NCBI RefSeq assembly: GCF_003544895.1
Contig: NZ_CP032125.1
Location: 281,001-345,000 of the forward strand
Direction of reading: 5' to 3'
Length of the DNA stretch: 64,000 nucleotides
Origin: Profundibacter amoris
GTDB taxonomy: Bacteria > Pseudomonadota > Alphaproteobacteria > Rhodobacterales > Rhodobacteraceae
The notes below the pieces were generated by a model, which worked only from the letters and a program-made list of their open reading frames with translations, searched no databases and had not been told where the DNA came from. Of this stretch, positions 48,089 to 57,196 are shown piece by piece (within the stretch, counting starts at the first letter, position 1; each line of letters opens with the position of its first letter). The translations under genes and the position numbers were made by a program.

Positions 48089-50269
48089 ATGAAAACCGAA
48101 GCGCGCGACAGACTAACCGAACTTCTGACCGACGGAATTGATGTGCACCGATGTGCTGCGGCGCGGGCACTGGGCAGCATGGGATTGCCTGAATCCTCGG
48201 CCCCGCTGGTCAAGGCCCTGCTTGACGAAGACCCTGATGTGCGCGCCGATGCAGCGGCCGCATTGGGACAGTTGAACGACCCTTCAACAGCCGGAAAACT
48301 GATGGAAAATCTGCTGGGTGATCCGGAATCGGATGTGAAACGCGCCGCGATCAAGGCGCTGATTGCCATGCGTTACGAACCCGTTGTTCCGTTATTGCGC
48401 AAACTGGCCGTGTCCCGTGCCGAAGAGGATGTCTATTGGGACGGCGATGAATTCTACACCTCGGGTTGGGATGCCTGGGTTGATATCCAGATGTCCGCCT
48501 TTGAGGGCTTGGCCGTGTTCGCCCCAAAAGAGGCCGTGCCGGAAATTGTTGGCGCAATGATGGATGATGAAGCGCAGGATTTGACCGAACCGGGCTTGCG
48601 GGCGCTATCACATATGGGCGAGCCGGGCGCGCATGCGATCATTGATCTATATGCCAAAGGCGACACCCGCATGTGCCGCCGTATCGTCAAGGCTGTTGGC
48701 GAATCCGACAATCCACATCTGGACGCCCTGCGCGGCGGGATGATCGCTGATGTAAAACCCGAAATCCGCCGCTTGGCACTGGAAAATCTGGAGCCATCGG
48801 ATGACCGGCTTAAACCGCTTTTCGGGGACAAGGATGCAAGCGTTCGTGCCGCTGTGGTGAAACACGCCGGTTTGCAGAACGCATTGCTGCTGTGGGATCT
48901 GATCAAGGACCCCGAGCCGGAAGTGCGGGCCGAGGTGTTCCGTATTATTGCCGCCCATCCAGACAAGTTTCGCGACGAGGATCTGGAGAAAGCCATCCAG
49001 AAGGCAATCGCTGGCGAGCCCAAGGCCGCCAAACAAGCCGCTCTTGCGCTGATTGCGCTGAAAGGCCCCGAGGCTGCCAAGGGATTGCTGCATGTGTTGG
49101 GCAACAAATCCATCCCGCAGGAATTCCGTGTTGGCGTGATCGAGGCTGTTCAGGGCGCCGGTGATATCGCGGTGCCCGCATTGTTGCAGGCAGCAGGCGA
49201 CGAAGATCGCCATCTGCGGCTTGCCGCCCTGACCGCTTTGGCCGAGATTGCATCGAATGATCCGAAGTGGCCGAACGATGCGGGCCTTGGTCTGATTGTC
49301 GGATTGAATGGTGATCTGGTTTTGCCACCGGAAGAACCCGAAGTGGAAGAGGTGGTCGAAGAAGAACCGCTTCCTGAAATCACCGAAGAAATTGCCAAGG
49401 AAATTGACGAGGAACTGCCGCTGGTGGCCGAAGAGCGCAAGCCGGCGACCTCGACGCTGGAGGCGATCAAATCCAACCTTCCCGATGCGCCTGCGTCCGA
49501 ACCGGAAGAAGTGGTTCTGTCCGAAGAGCAGCAGCATTTCTTGGATCTGACCAAAAAGCGCAAGCATGCCAAACGCAAGATTTCCTGGGATATTGCCGCC
49601 GCCCCGCACGAAGATGTGCAGCGGTTCTCGGCGCGTTTGCTGGGCAGTGTTGTGAATGTGGAAGTGACCGAAAAACTGATCGAGGTTTTGAGCAAGGATG
49701 TTGACGAAGATGTCCTGCATGGTGCGCTGTTCTCGCTGGCGAAACATGGCGAGCAAACCGGCGCTTTGCCGGATGCGGCCCTTGCGCCATTGCAAAAACT
49801 GCTGGAAAACGACACGTCCGAAACCCGCGTGCTGGCTGCACGGGCGATGGGGTGGATCAAGGGGGCCGATATTGATGTGGCCCTACTGGACATGCTGAAA
49901 AGCACCGACCCGCTGGTTCGCGTTGAAGCCATCCGTGCGATGGATCACCGCGATCTGGCCAGCAAGGAGATGATCGACGCGCTGGATGACGAATATCTGG
50001 GCGTTGGAATTGCTGCGGCCCGCGCATTGGCGCGTTTGTATGGTGATGCATCCGTGGATGCACTGGTGTTGTTCGCAGTCAGCCATGACGGCACATATCG
50101 TCGCGATATTGGCAAATTGTTGGGGGAATTTGCCCCAAAGGCCGGTGCTGCCCGTTTGCTGGAATTGCTGGCCGATGAAAGCCAAAAGGCCCGCTGGCTG
50201 GTTGCGATAGATGCACTGGCGGAACTGTTTCAACAACAGCCTCGGGAAGAGGCATTGAAAGTCGCGTAA
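48089..50269 (+). CDS. HEAT-repeat (PBS-lyase type) protein
   Basis: 726 residues from the ATG at 48089 (GGTGGTAGAACG upstream; the frame is open to 48032). Built of about 15 helical HEAT/EZ-HEAT repeats (AARALGSMGLPESSAPLVKA, VRADAAAALGQLNDP and later copies), interrupted by a Glu-rich segment (about 410-480). No signal peptide or TM. Such proteins are scaffolds; in phycobilin and cytochrome systems they help attach cofactors. In this position it may serve the maturation of the idr enzymes, but that is inference from context only. Confidence 0.85.
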   Translation: MKTEARDRLTELLTDGIDVHRCAAARALGSMGLPESSAPLVKALLDEDPDVRADAAAALGQLNDPSTAGKLMENLLGDPESDVKRAAIKALIAMRYEPVVPLLRKLAVSRAEEDVYWDGDEFYTSGWDAWVDIQMSAFEGLAVFAPKEAVPEIVGAMMDDEAQDLTEPGLRALSHMGEPGAHAIIDLYAKGDTRMCRRIVKAVGESDNPHLDALRGGMIADVKPEIRRLALENLEPSDDRLKPLFGDKDASVRAAVVKHAGLQNALLLWDLIKDPEPEVRAEVFRIIAAHPDKFRDEDLEKAIQKAIAGEPKAAKQAALALIALKGPEAAKGLLHVLGNKSIPQEFRVGVIEAVQGAGDIAVPALLQAAGDEDRHLRLAALTALAEIASNDPKWPNDAGLGLIVGLNGDLVLPPEEPEVEEVVEEEPLPEITEEIAKEIDEELPLVAEERKPATSTLEAIKSNLPDAPASEPEEVVLSEEQQHFLDLTKKRKHAKRKISWDIAAAPHEDVQRFSARLLGSVVNVEVTEKLIEVLSKDVDEDVLHGALFSLAKHGEQTGALPDAALAPLQKLLENDTSETRVLAARAMGWIKGADIDVALLDMLKSTDPLVRVEAIRAMDHRDLASKEMIDALDDEYLGVGIAAARALARLYGDASVDALVLFAVSHDGTYRRDIGKLLGEFAPKAGAARLLELLADESQKARWLVAIDALAELFQQQPREEALKVA

Positions 50270-50296
50270 TTATTACCCACCCGAAAGGAAGCGAAA

Positions 50297-51037
50297 ATGA
50301 AAAATATGATGAGAAAGTCGGCAATTGCACTGGCAATGTTGGGCATGGCCACAGCGGCCAGCGCCAAGGGATACAAGGAAGTTGAAGTGACCGATGGCGG
50401 CAGCTTTGTCGGCACTGTGGCCGCGGGCGATGCCAAGGCGGACACGCGCACTTACACAATTTCGAAAGACCCGGAAATCTGTGGTGAAGGGTCACGCGAA
50501 GTTCCGTTTGTGCAGATCAATGAAAACGGCACACTTGCCGGTGCGGTTGTGTTTTTGGCCGACATCGAAGAAGGCAAAGCCATGCCCGAAGAGCTGATGA
50601 AACTGACCATCAATCAGGAGCATTGCGAGTTTTCCCCGGCGCTGGGTCTGATGGCCAACACAGGCGAGCTGACAGCGATCAATGATGATGGCACCCTGCA
50701 CAACATCCACATGTACGAGCAGATCGGCAAAGCCCGCAAAACGGTGCTGAATGTATCGCAGCCTAACAAGGGTGACGTTCTGACCAAAGATATCAAACTG
50801 CGTCGTGGCAACGGTATGAAAGTGGAATGCGATGCCCACGATTTCATGCACGGCTTTGTTTATGTCGCCAAGACACCTTACTTCTCGCTTGTGGATGATA
50901 CAGGCGCGTTTTCGATCACCGACATTCCGGCTGGCACCTACAAGGTTATGATGTGGCACGGCTTCCTTGGGGAAAAGAAATTCGGCGAAATCACGGTCGA
51001 TGCTGGTGGCGAAGTCAGCATGGACCTGTCCTACTAA
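50297..51037 (+). CDS. Secreted protein with a carboxypeptidase-regulatory-like / cupredoxin-like fold
   Basis: 246 residues with a signal peptide (SAIALAMLGMATAASA). The sequence GSFVGTVAAGDAKADTRTY, VVFLADIEEGK, CDAHDFMHGFVYVAKTPYF and ITDIPAGTYKVMMWHGFLGE resembles the beta-sandwich proteins annotated as carboxypeptidase-regulatory-like or plastocyanin-like, often found next to periplasmic redox enzymes. His and Cys in KVECDAHDFMH could bind copper, but the full cupredoxin ligand set is not evident. Acts in the periplasm; role unknown. Confidence 0.75.
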   Translation: MKNMMRKSAIALAMLGMATAASAKGYKEVEVTDGGSFVGTVAAGDAKADTRTYTISKDPEICGEGSREVPFVQINENGTLAGAVVFLADIEEGKAMPEELMKLTINQEHCEFSPALGLMANTGELTAINDDGTLHNIHMYEQIGKARKTVLNVSQPNKGDVLTKDIKLRRGNGMKVECDAHDFMHGFVYVAKTPYFSLVDDTGAFSITDIPAGTYKVMMWHGFLGEKKFGEITVDAGGEVSMDLSY

Positions 51038-51062
51038 GCACTGATCAAAGGAGACCGGCCAG

Positions 51063-51170
51063 ATGGCAAAACGCAAAAGAATAAACACCTTTGACGTCTT
51101 CGTTCTGGCCGGTGCCCTTGTGAATGTGGCTGTTGTGTTGCTGCTGTTGGGGTATTGGCTATTCAACTGA
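51063..51170 (+). CDS. 35-residue single-TM microprotein
   Basis: Encodes MAKRKRINTFDVFVLAGALV, then NVAVVLLLLGYWLFN. GGAGACC precedes the ATG. Basic N-terminus, then one TM helix, which predicts the N-terminus in the cytoplasm. It overlaps the next gene by 16 bp. Too small for family assignment; its place in the transcript suggests a membrane-complex subunit or assembly factor. Confidence 0.6.
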   Translation: MAKRKRINTFDVFVLAGALVNVAVVLLLLGYWLFN

Positions 51171-52006
51171 AAACCACATTACTGGCTGCCGTTGGGGCGG
51201 TCGTGATCGGGGTGGGGGCCTTTGCGGCTCTCTCCCCTTTTGGTCCCAAGGGTATGGCGTTTGTTCCCGGGGGCGAGGCCACGCTGGGCTATGTCTATTA
51301 CACCGGTTTGTATGGGCCGATGCCCTATCAGGTGGAGGGATTCTGGATTGACAAGTTCGAGGTCACAAACGCCGAATACGCCGAATTCGTAAAAGCCACG
51401 GGTCATGCGCCTGCGGCTTTTGTGGACGAGGATGACCTGAACCAGCCGGATCAGCCCGTAACTGGTGTTTTCCACGAAGACGCCATTGCCTATTGCGCAT
51501 GGAAGGGCAAGCGCCTGCCGACCGAGGTCGAGTGGGAAAAGGCCGCACGGGGCACGGACGGGCGGATTTACCCGTGGGGCAATGACGAGGATCTGTCCCG
51601 CGCCCATATCAGCGGGGATGCCCCCGTTGCCGTGGCCCAATACGAGGGCGACATCAGTCCATTCGGGGTGCGTGGCATGGCGGGGAATGTCTCGGAATGG
51701 GTGGCCGACACGCGCAAGGCCAAGGGCGGGCGCTGTCTGGACGGGGGGGTGGATACCCGCAAACAGACCCCGGAAATGCAAAAGATACTGGCCGAATTGC
51801 GGGCCTTGAATGGCGGGGTATTGCCCGAGGCCTGCCTACCGCCTGTGGTTGACCCCAACCCGCACATCCAAAGCGAACCTTGTGCCTATATCAAAGGAAA
51901 CAGCTGGAACGGTCGCCCGCATATGACCGTCGCCAGCAATCGCATGTGGGATTACACGAATTCGATTGCCGAATTTGTGGGCTTTCGCTGCGCCAAAGAC
52001 AAATAG
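51155..52006 (+). CDS. Formylglycine-generating-enzyme (SUMF1)-like membrane-anchored protein
   Basis: 283 residues from a TTG at 51155 that overlaps the preceding microprotein; a later start is possible but would cut the N-terminal TM helix (TLLAAVGAVVIGVGAFAAL). The FGE-sulfatase domain follows: GMAFVPGGEATLGY, VEGFWIDKFEVTNAEYAEFV, LPTEVEWEKAARGTDGRIYPWG, GVRGMAGNVSEWV. Related proteins (NirV type) accompany nitrite reductase and other respiratory operons. The catalytic Cys pair of true formylglycine enzymes is not evident, so a structural or assembly role is more likely. Confidence 0.82.
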   Translation: MAIQLKTTLLAAVGAVVIGVGAFAALSPFGPKGMAFVPGGEATLGYVYYTGLYGPMPYQVEGFWIDKFEVTNAEYAEFVKATGHAPAAFVDEDDLNQPDQPVTGVFHEDAIAYCAWKGKRLPTEVEWEKAARGTDGRIYPWGNDEDLSRAHISGDAPVAVAQYEGDISPFGVRGMAGNVSEWVADTRKAKGGRCLDGGVDTRKQTPEMQKILAELRALNGGVLPEACLPPVVDPNPHIQSEPCAYIKGNSWNGRPHMTVASNRMWDYTNSIAEFVGFRCAKDK

Positions 52007-52047
52007 ACACCGGCCAAAACAGGGGCCGATAAATCTGGAGAAGAGAC

Positions 52048-53694
52048 ATGGTTGTAAATCTGGCGATTGACGAAGGGGTGGAAGGCGCCGCAGGCGACGC
52101 CCCCGTGCCGCTGAAACGCATTCTGGTGGCGCTGGATCAATCCGATTACGCCAACAACGCGATGAAACAGGCAACCCGCCTGTGCGATGGCAAAATCACC
52201 GGCATCCACGCCTACGCCGCTCGCCTGCATGACCGCCGTTTCAAGCAGATGGAAGGCGGCCTTCCCGAACGCTATCAACGCGAAAGCGAGATGGAGCATC
52301 AGCGCGAGGTGCACGAGGATCTGATCGGCATGGGGCTGGGTCTGATTTCCGACAGCTACCACGATGCGGCCGAGGATGTGGCGCAAAAGGCGGGGGTGCC
52401 GTTTGACCGCCTGTCGCCCGAGGGCAAGAATTACAGCTGCCTGATCGAGGCGATGAACCGTCGCGATCATGACGTGTTGTTTATCGGCGCGCTGGGGCTT
52501 GGCGCTGTGGCAGGGTCAACCATCGGCACCGTTTGCGAACGGGTTGTGCGGCGCAGCAATATGGATGTGTTCGTGGCCAAGGACCGGCGGCTGAACATCG
52601 GCGATGGCCCGATCGTGGTGGGCATGGATGGCTCACCCAAATCCTTTGGCGCATTGATGACCGCGCTGGATATTGGCAAACGTCTGGACGTGCCGGTGCA
52701 TGTGGTGGCGGCCTATGATCCCTATTACCACTACGTCGCTTTCAACAAAATCTCGACCGTTCTGGACGAAGAGGCGGGCAAGGTGTTTCGCTTCAAGGAA
52801 CAGGAACAGCTGCACGAGGAACTGATTGATGACGGCATCGCCAAAATCTATCAGGCGCATCTGAATGTGGCCGAAACCGTGGCGCGGGACGCAGGCATGG
52901 AAGTGGTCACCGAACTGGTGGCCGGCAAGCCCTATCAGGCGACCAAGAAGTATGTCGAGAAACACGGCGCATCGCTGTTGCTGGTGGGCAAGACCGGCGT
53001 CCATGCCGATGACGGACTGGACATTGGCGGCAATACCGAAAACCTGTTGCGGATGGTGCCCTGTCATATCTGGATCGGCATGGTCGAACATTTCCCGCCC
53101 TCCGATGTGGTGGCCGAGGAAACCATCATGTGGTCGGACGAGGCCAGCGAGATGATCAATCGCGCCCCCGAATTCGTGCGCGGCATGGCCCGCACCGGCG
53201 TGATCCGGCAGGCGCAAAAAGAGGGGCACACATTCATCACCACAAAATTCGTGGAACAGGTGATGGCGAAAATGATGCCAGGTGGTGGCGGTGACAAAGA
53301 CGCCCCGCAACAGAGTTTCGAGCGGCTGGGCTGGGCGACTGATGCCCGCGCGATGCTGGACAGTATCACGGACGAACAGGTGCGCGAAAACATCGGCCTG
53401 CGGGCCGAGAAATCGGCGCGGCGCGATGCGGCGGGGCAGGTGGCGATTGCACATATCGAACCCTTTATGGCCGAGGCCGCCTTGGAACCCGCAATCCGTC
53501 AGGATAGCGGGATCGAGTGGCGCGCGGCGTCTCTGGCGCGTCTGCAACGGGTGCCCGAAGCCTTTCGCGATCAGGTGAAAACCAGCATCGAAAACTTTGC
53601 CAGAAAGCGTGGCGTTTCGGTGGTGGACGCCATGATCGAGGACGAGGCCTTTGCCAACGCCCGTCTGGCGATGTGCCCCGAGGACAAGGGGTAG
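52048..53694 (+). CDS. Tandem universal stress protein with two PCP_red-like domains
   Basis: 548 residues. Two USP domains (about 22-180 and 190-345): KRILVALDQSDYA and PIVVGMDGSPKSFG openings, with GALGLGAVAGSTIGTVCERVV as the nucleotide-binding tail of the first. After them come two copies of a 45-residue helical motif (Trp362... RAPEFVRGM, and Trp491... RVPEAFRDQVK) like the protochlorophyllide-reductase PCP_red domain. The same motif ends the radical SAM protein encoded 3 bp downstream. No signal peptide. The role is unknown; context suggests tetrapyrrole or cofactor handling. Confidence 0.83.
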   Translation: MVVNLAIDEGVEGAAGDAPVPLKRILVALDQSDYANNAMKQATRLCDGKITGIHAYAARLHDRRFKQMEGGLPERYQRESEMEHQREVHEDLIGMGLGLISDSYHDAAEDVAQKAGVPFDRLSPEGKNYSCLIEAMNRRDHDVLFIGALGLGAVAGSTIGTVCERVVRRSNMDVFVAKDRRLNIGDGPIVVGMDGSPKSFGALMTALDIGKRLDVPVHVVAAYDPYYHYVAFNKISTVLDEEAGKVFRFKEQEQLHEELIDDGIAKIYQAHLNVAETVARDAGMEVVTELVAGKPYQATKKYVEKHGASLLLVGKTGVHADDGLDIGGNTENLLRMVPCHIWIGMVEHFPPSDVVAEETIMWSDEASEMINRAPEFVRGMARTGVIRQAQKEGHTFITTKFVEQVMAKMMPGGGGDKDAPQQSFERLGWATDARAMLDSITDEQVRENIGLRAEKSARRDAAGQVAIAHIEPFMAEAALEPAIRQDSGIEWRAASLARLQRVPEAFRDQVKTSIENFARKRGVSVVDAMIEDEAFANARLAMCPEDKG

Positions 53695-53697
53695 GTC

Positions 53698-54963
53698 ATG
53701 GCAGACGCCCCCTATCTGATTGCCCTGAACCTGACCGAAAGGTGCAACCTTGCCTGTGAGCATTGCTATCTGGACGCCAAGGTTCTGAAAGAAGGGGCGG
53801 TGGATGAACTGGGCACCGGTGATCTGAAACGGGTGCTGGGTGAAATTGCCGAAGTTGGCCCCGAAGCCATGGTGGTTCTGACCGGTGGTGAGCCGATGTT
53901 GCGCCGCGATTTGCCAGAACTGGCGCGGCACGCCTCCGGCCTTGGGCTGATGGTGGTGGTGGGGACCAACGGGATGTTGCTGCGCCCCGACCGGATTCGT
54001 GAATTGCAGGATGCGGGCGTGGCGGGCATCGGCATTTCGGTCGATAGCCTGAACCCAGATCACCACGATGAATTTCGCGGCAAGAAAGGCGCATGGATCA
54101 AAACCATGCAGGGGATTGATGCCTGCAAGGACGCGGGCATGCCGTTCCAGATCCATTTTTCCGCCACCGATGAAACGGCGGATGAAATTGACGATATGGT
54201 TGCTTTTGCCCGTGATGCCGGCGCGATGGTACTGAATGTGTTCTTCATGGTCTGCACCGGCAGGGGCGAGAAATATTCAGGCATCTCGCCCGAAAAATAC
54301 GACCGCGTTTTGCGCCGAGTGGCCAAGGCAGCGAAAGAGGAAAAGCGCCTGATGGTGCGGGCCAAATGTGCGCCGCATTTCAAACGGATCGCGATTGAGA
54401 TGGACCCCGATTGGCCGATCACAGCCGCGCATGGCTATGACGCGGGCGGCTGCATCGCCGCCACCCGTTACGCACGGATCACGCCCACGGGCGATGTCAC
54501 CCCGTGCCCCTATATGGAAAATTCGGCCGGATCGGTGAAGGAGCAGAGCTTTGCCGAAATCTGGCAGGACGCGCCGGTGCTGAACGCTTTGCGCGCGCCC
54601 AAACTGGAAGGGCGTTGCGGGGCCTGCGAATTCCAGATCCTGTGCGGCGGGTGCCGCGCCCGCCCGCTGGCGATGGACGGCAACATGATGGGCGAAGACA
54701 GCCTGTGCACCTATCAGCCCCAAGGTGGTGCGGTGATCACACCGCTGGTTCCGGCGGGGACCACAATGCGCTGGAGCGCGGATGCCGAAACCCACCTTGC
54801 CCGCATCCCCGGTTTCGTACGCCGTATGGTGCACAAACGGGCCGAGGAATATGTGCGCGGCGAAGGCCGTACCGAGGTGACCAAAGACGATCTGACCCTG
54901 CTGGCCAAACGCCGTTTTGGCGATGCCGGACCGCCTTCGTTCATCAAACGGGGGCGCAAATGA
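53698..54963 (+). CDS. Radical SAM/SPASM enzyme with PCP_red-like tail (AhbD/NirJ-like)
   Basis: 421 residues. The radical SAM cluster is Cys16-X3-Cys20-X2-Cys23 (CNLACEHC), with the GGEP motif (about 63). A SPASM region with extra Cys follows (GDVTPCPYM, RCGACEFQILCGGCRARPL, SLCTYQP). The C-terminal 50 residues (Trp359..., RIPGFVRRMVHKRAEEYVRG) form a PCP_red-like domain. The overall layout resembles AhbC/AhbD/NirJ enzymes that modify heme or siroheme side chains. Its ATGA overlap with a protoporphyrinogen oxidase supports a tetrapyrrole substrate, but peptide modification cannot be excluded. Confidence 0.85.
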   Translation: MADAPYLIALNLTERCNLACEHCYLDAKVLKEGAVDELGTGDLKRVLGEIAEVGPEAMVVLTGGEPMLRRDLPELARHASGLGLMVVVGTNGMLLRPDRIRELQDAGVAGIGISVDSLNPDHHDEFRGKKGAWIKTMQGIDACKDAGMPFQIHFSATDETADEIDDMVAFARDAGAMVLNVFFMVCTGRGEKYSGISPEKYDRVLRRVAKAAKEEKRLMVRAKCAPHFKRIAIEMDPDWPITAAHGYDAGGCIAATRYARITPTGDVTPCPYMENSAGSVKEQSFAEIWQDAPVLNALRAPKLEGRCGACEFQILCGGCRARPLAMDGNMMGEDSLCTYQPQGGAVITPLVPAGTTMRWSADAETHLARIPGFVRRMVHKRAEEYVRGEGRTEVTKDDLTLLAKRRFGDAGPPSFIKRGRK

Positions 54964-56339
54964 TGCATGATGTGATTGTTATTGGCGGCGGGATTTCGGG
55001 GCTGGCGACGGCTTATGACCTGATGCGGCGCGGGCTGGATGTGCAACTGCTGGAACGGCAGGTGCGCACCGGTGGCAATGCGATTTCCGAGGGCTTTGAC
55101 GGGTTCCTGATGGAACACGGGCCGACCACTTTCAATGCTTCGGTGCCTCAGGCGGTCGAGCAGATCGACGCGCTGGGTCTGCTGGATCAGGCGCATGATC
55201 TGGGGCCGGATGTCAAGCGCCGCTATCTGCGCGACGACGGGAAACTGACGGGTATTGCGGCCACTCCGATGGGCTTTTTCACCTCGAACTATCTGACGCT
55301 ACGGGGTCGCGCGCGTATTCTGGCCGAGGGGCTGATCCCGCGCCACAAGGGGTGCGAGGAGACCATCCACGCCTTTACCGCCCGCCGCTTTGGTCGCGAA
55401 TTTGCCGACAAGGTGATGGACCCGATGGCCGCCGGTATCTTTATGGGGGATTCGACCGAACTGTCGATCAGTGGCGCCTTTCCCAAGCTGGCGGAAATGG
55501 AACAGGCGCTGGGGTCGATTACCCGCGGGGTGCTGCGGGCCAAACGCGGATCAGAACCGGGTCGGCATCTGTATTCCTGGGATGGGGGCATCGGCACAAT
55601 TCCGCAGGTGTTGACCCGCCATCTGGGCGCGCGTGTCCACACCGGCATTACCGTTTTCGGCCTAAGCAAAACCGAACAAGGGTTTGCCGTGAAAACCAGT
55701 AATGGCACCCGCAATGCCTGCGCCGTGGTGCTGGCTGTGCAACCGCATGTCGCCGCGCAATTGCTGGAACGGGTGGATCCCGTTGGGGCGAGTGCGACCG
55801 GTGCCATTCAGACCCCGACGGTGAATGTGGGTTTCTTTGGCTATCGCCGTGAACAGGTGGCGCATCCGCTGGACGGGTTGGGTTTTTTATCGACCAAAGA
55901 CGACGGGTGTATCCTGTCGGGTTCGCAATTCGCCTCGACCATGTATCCGCATCGCGCGCCTGACGGGTTCGTGGCAATTTCGGCCTATGCGGGCGGGGTG
56001 CGAAACCCTGAACTGGCGCGGGTGTCGGGCATTGATATGGCGGCACAAATGCACGCCGAACTGGCCGAGGTTCTGGGGATCAAGGGCGATCCGGTTGTCA
56101 CCCGATTTCGCCGCTGGCCGCTGGGCCTGCCGCAATACACACTGGGCCATGCGGCGCGGCAAAAACTGTTTTTCGAAACACCGAAGCGGGTTGAAGGGCT
56201 GTATCTGACCGGCAATTATACCAACGGGGTTTCGGTGGCCAACTGCATTAAATCGGCGCTCGATATTGCTGGCGAAGTTGCGGTGAACCTGCCGGTGTCC
56301 ACTGGTGCAAGTGGCCTTGCACAGCGGGCTATGCGCTGA
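54960..56339 (+). CDS. hemY: Protoporphyrinogen oxidase (HemY type, also labelled HemG)
   Basis: 459 residues from the ATG at 54960; the frame is open further upstream only because it shadows the radical SAM gene. FAD-binding GGGISGLATAYDLMRRG at the N-terminus, GFLMEHGPTTFN, the core DPMAAGIFMGDSTELS and the C-terminal LTGNYTNGVSVANCI are typical. It oxidises protoporphyrinogen IX to protoporphyrin IX, the substrate of HemH. Co-translated with the radical SAM gene. It converges on the response regulator, overlapping its 3' end by 11 bp. Confidence 0.9.
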   Translation: MMHDVIVIGGGISGLATAYDLMRRGLDVQLLERQVRTGGNAISEGFDGFLMEHGPTTFNASVPQAVEQIDALGLLDQAHDLGPDVKRRYLRDDGKLTGIAATPMGFFTSNYLTLRGRARILAEGLIPRHKGCEETIHAFTARRFGREFADKVMDPMAAGIFMGDSTELSISGAFPKLAEMEQALGSITRGVLRAKRGSEPGRHLYSWDGGIGTIPQVLTRHLGARVHTGITVFGLSKTEQGFAVKTSNGTRNACAVVLAVQPHVAAQLLERVDPVGASATGAIQTPTVNVGFFGYRREQVAHPLDGLGFLSTKDDGCILSGSQFASTMYPHRAPDGFVAISAYAGGVRNPELARVSGIDMAAQMHAELAEVLGIKGDPVVTRFRRWPLGLPQYTLGHAARQKLFFETPKRVEGLYLTGNYTNGVSVANCIKSALDIAGEVAVNLPVSTGASGLAQRAMR

Positions 56340-57048
56340 CCTTGTTCACGGTTGCGATGAAACTGTAACCGATGCCGTGGATGGTTTTGATATACTCACC
56401 ACCATCCGGTCCGGACTCCAGCTTTTTACGCAACCGCATGATATGCACGTCAATCGCCCGATCCCCTGCGAAACTCTCGCGGCCACGGGCGGCGTCCAGC
56501 AGTTGATTGCGGTTGAACACCGTGTGCGGGTTGGTGACGAACATATAAAGGATCTCGAATTCGGTGGTGGTCAGCGGTTCAACTTCGCCGCTGTCAATCC
56601 GCGATAATGACCGCTCGTTCTGGTTCACCGACCAATTGTCGAACTGGTATAGAATCGCTTTGGCCGAGACCTGTTCGGCCGGTTTTGCACGCCGCAGAAT
56701 GGTGCGCACGCGCGCCAGCAATTCACGCGGCTCGTAGGGTTTGACCATATAGTCGTCGGCCCCGAATTCCAGCCCGACAACGCGGTCAAAGGTTTCGGAA
56801 CTGCCGGATAGCACCAGAATGGGCAGGTTCGAATCCCGCCGGATATCGCGGGTGATATCCAGCCCGCTTTTGCCCGGCAGGCCGATATCCAGAATAACCA
56901 GATCCACCTTTTTCCGGTCCAGCACCGCCTGCATTTCGCGCCCGTCCGACGCACATTCGACGTTGTATCCCTGTTTTTCCAGATACCGCTTTAGAAAAGA
57001 AGTGATCTGGGGGTCGTCATCGACAACAAGGATCAGTTCTTTTTGCAC
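56329..57048 (-). CDS. OmpR-family response regulator
   Basis: 239 residues. Receiver domain with acidic pair DDD near residue 9, phosphoryl-acceptor Asp in LVILDIGLPGKSG (about 55) and Lys in VKPYEP. The winged-helix effector (LTTTEFEILYMFVTNPHTVF, DVHIMRLRKKLE, IKTIHGIGYSF) is OmpR/PhoB type. Divergent from the hybrid kinase gene, its likely partner. Cytoplasmic DNA-binding protein; the target genes are not visible but the flanking island is the obvious candidate. Confidence 0.93.
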   Translation of the reverse strand: MQKELILVVDDDPQITSFLKRYLEKQGYNVECASDGREMQAVLDRKKVDLVILDIGLPGKSGLDITRDIRRDSNLPILVLSGSSETFDRVVGLEFGADDYMVKPYEPRELLARVRTILRRAKPAEQVSAKAILYQFDNWSVNQNERSLSRIDSGEVEPLTTTEFEILYMFVTNPHTVFNRNQLLDAARGRESFAGDRAIDVHIMRLRKKLESGPDGGEYIKTIHGIGYSFIATVNKVSA

Positions 57049-57196
57049 AGGTTACCTTCATTCGTTTGGAATCAATTTGGTGCACTCTAACAATAAACCT
57101 ATAATCTGCACCTTGTTTCTGGGGTTTTTCTGCTTCTAGCGATGGAAAACACGGTGCATTTGGCGTAAAAAACTTCTGAAGGGCACAATTCCAGAT

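Noticed and set aside
52633..54156. Minus-strand open frame of 507 codons opposite the stress-protein and SAM genes
   Set aside because: His/Gln-rich antisense shadow spanning two real genes; no ribosome site or family match.
54504..54959. Upstream extension of the protoporphyrinogen oxidase frame
   Set aside because: The extra 152 codons shadow the radical SAM gene in another frame and lack family similarity; the FAD motif starts right after the ATG at 54960.
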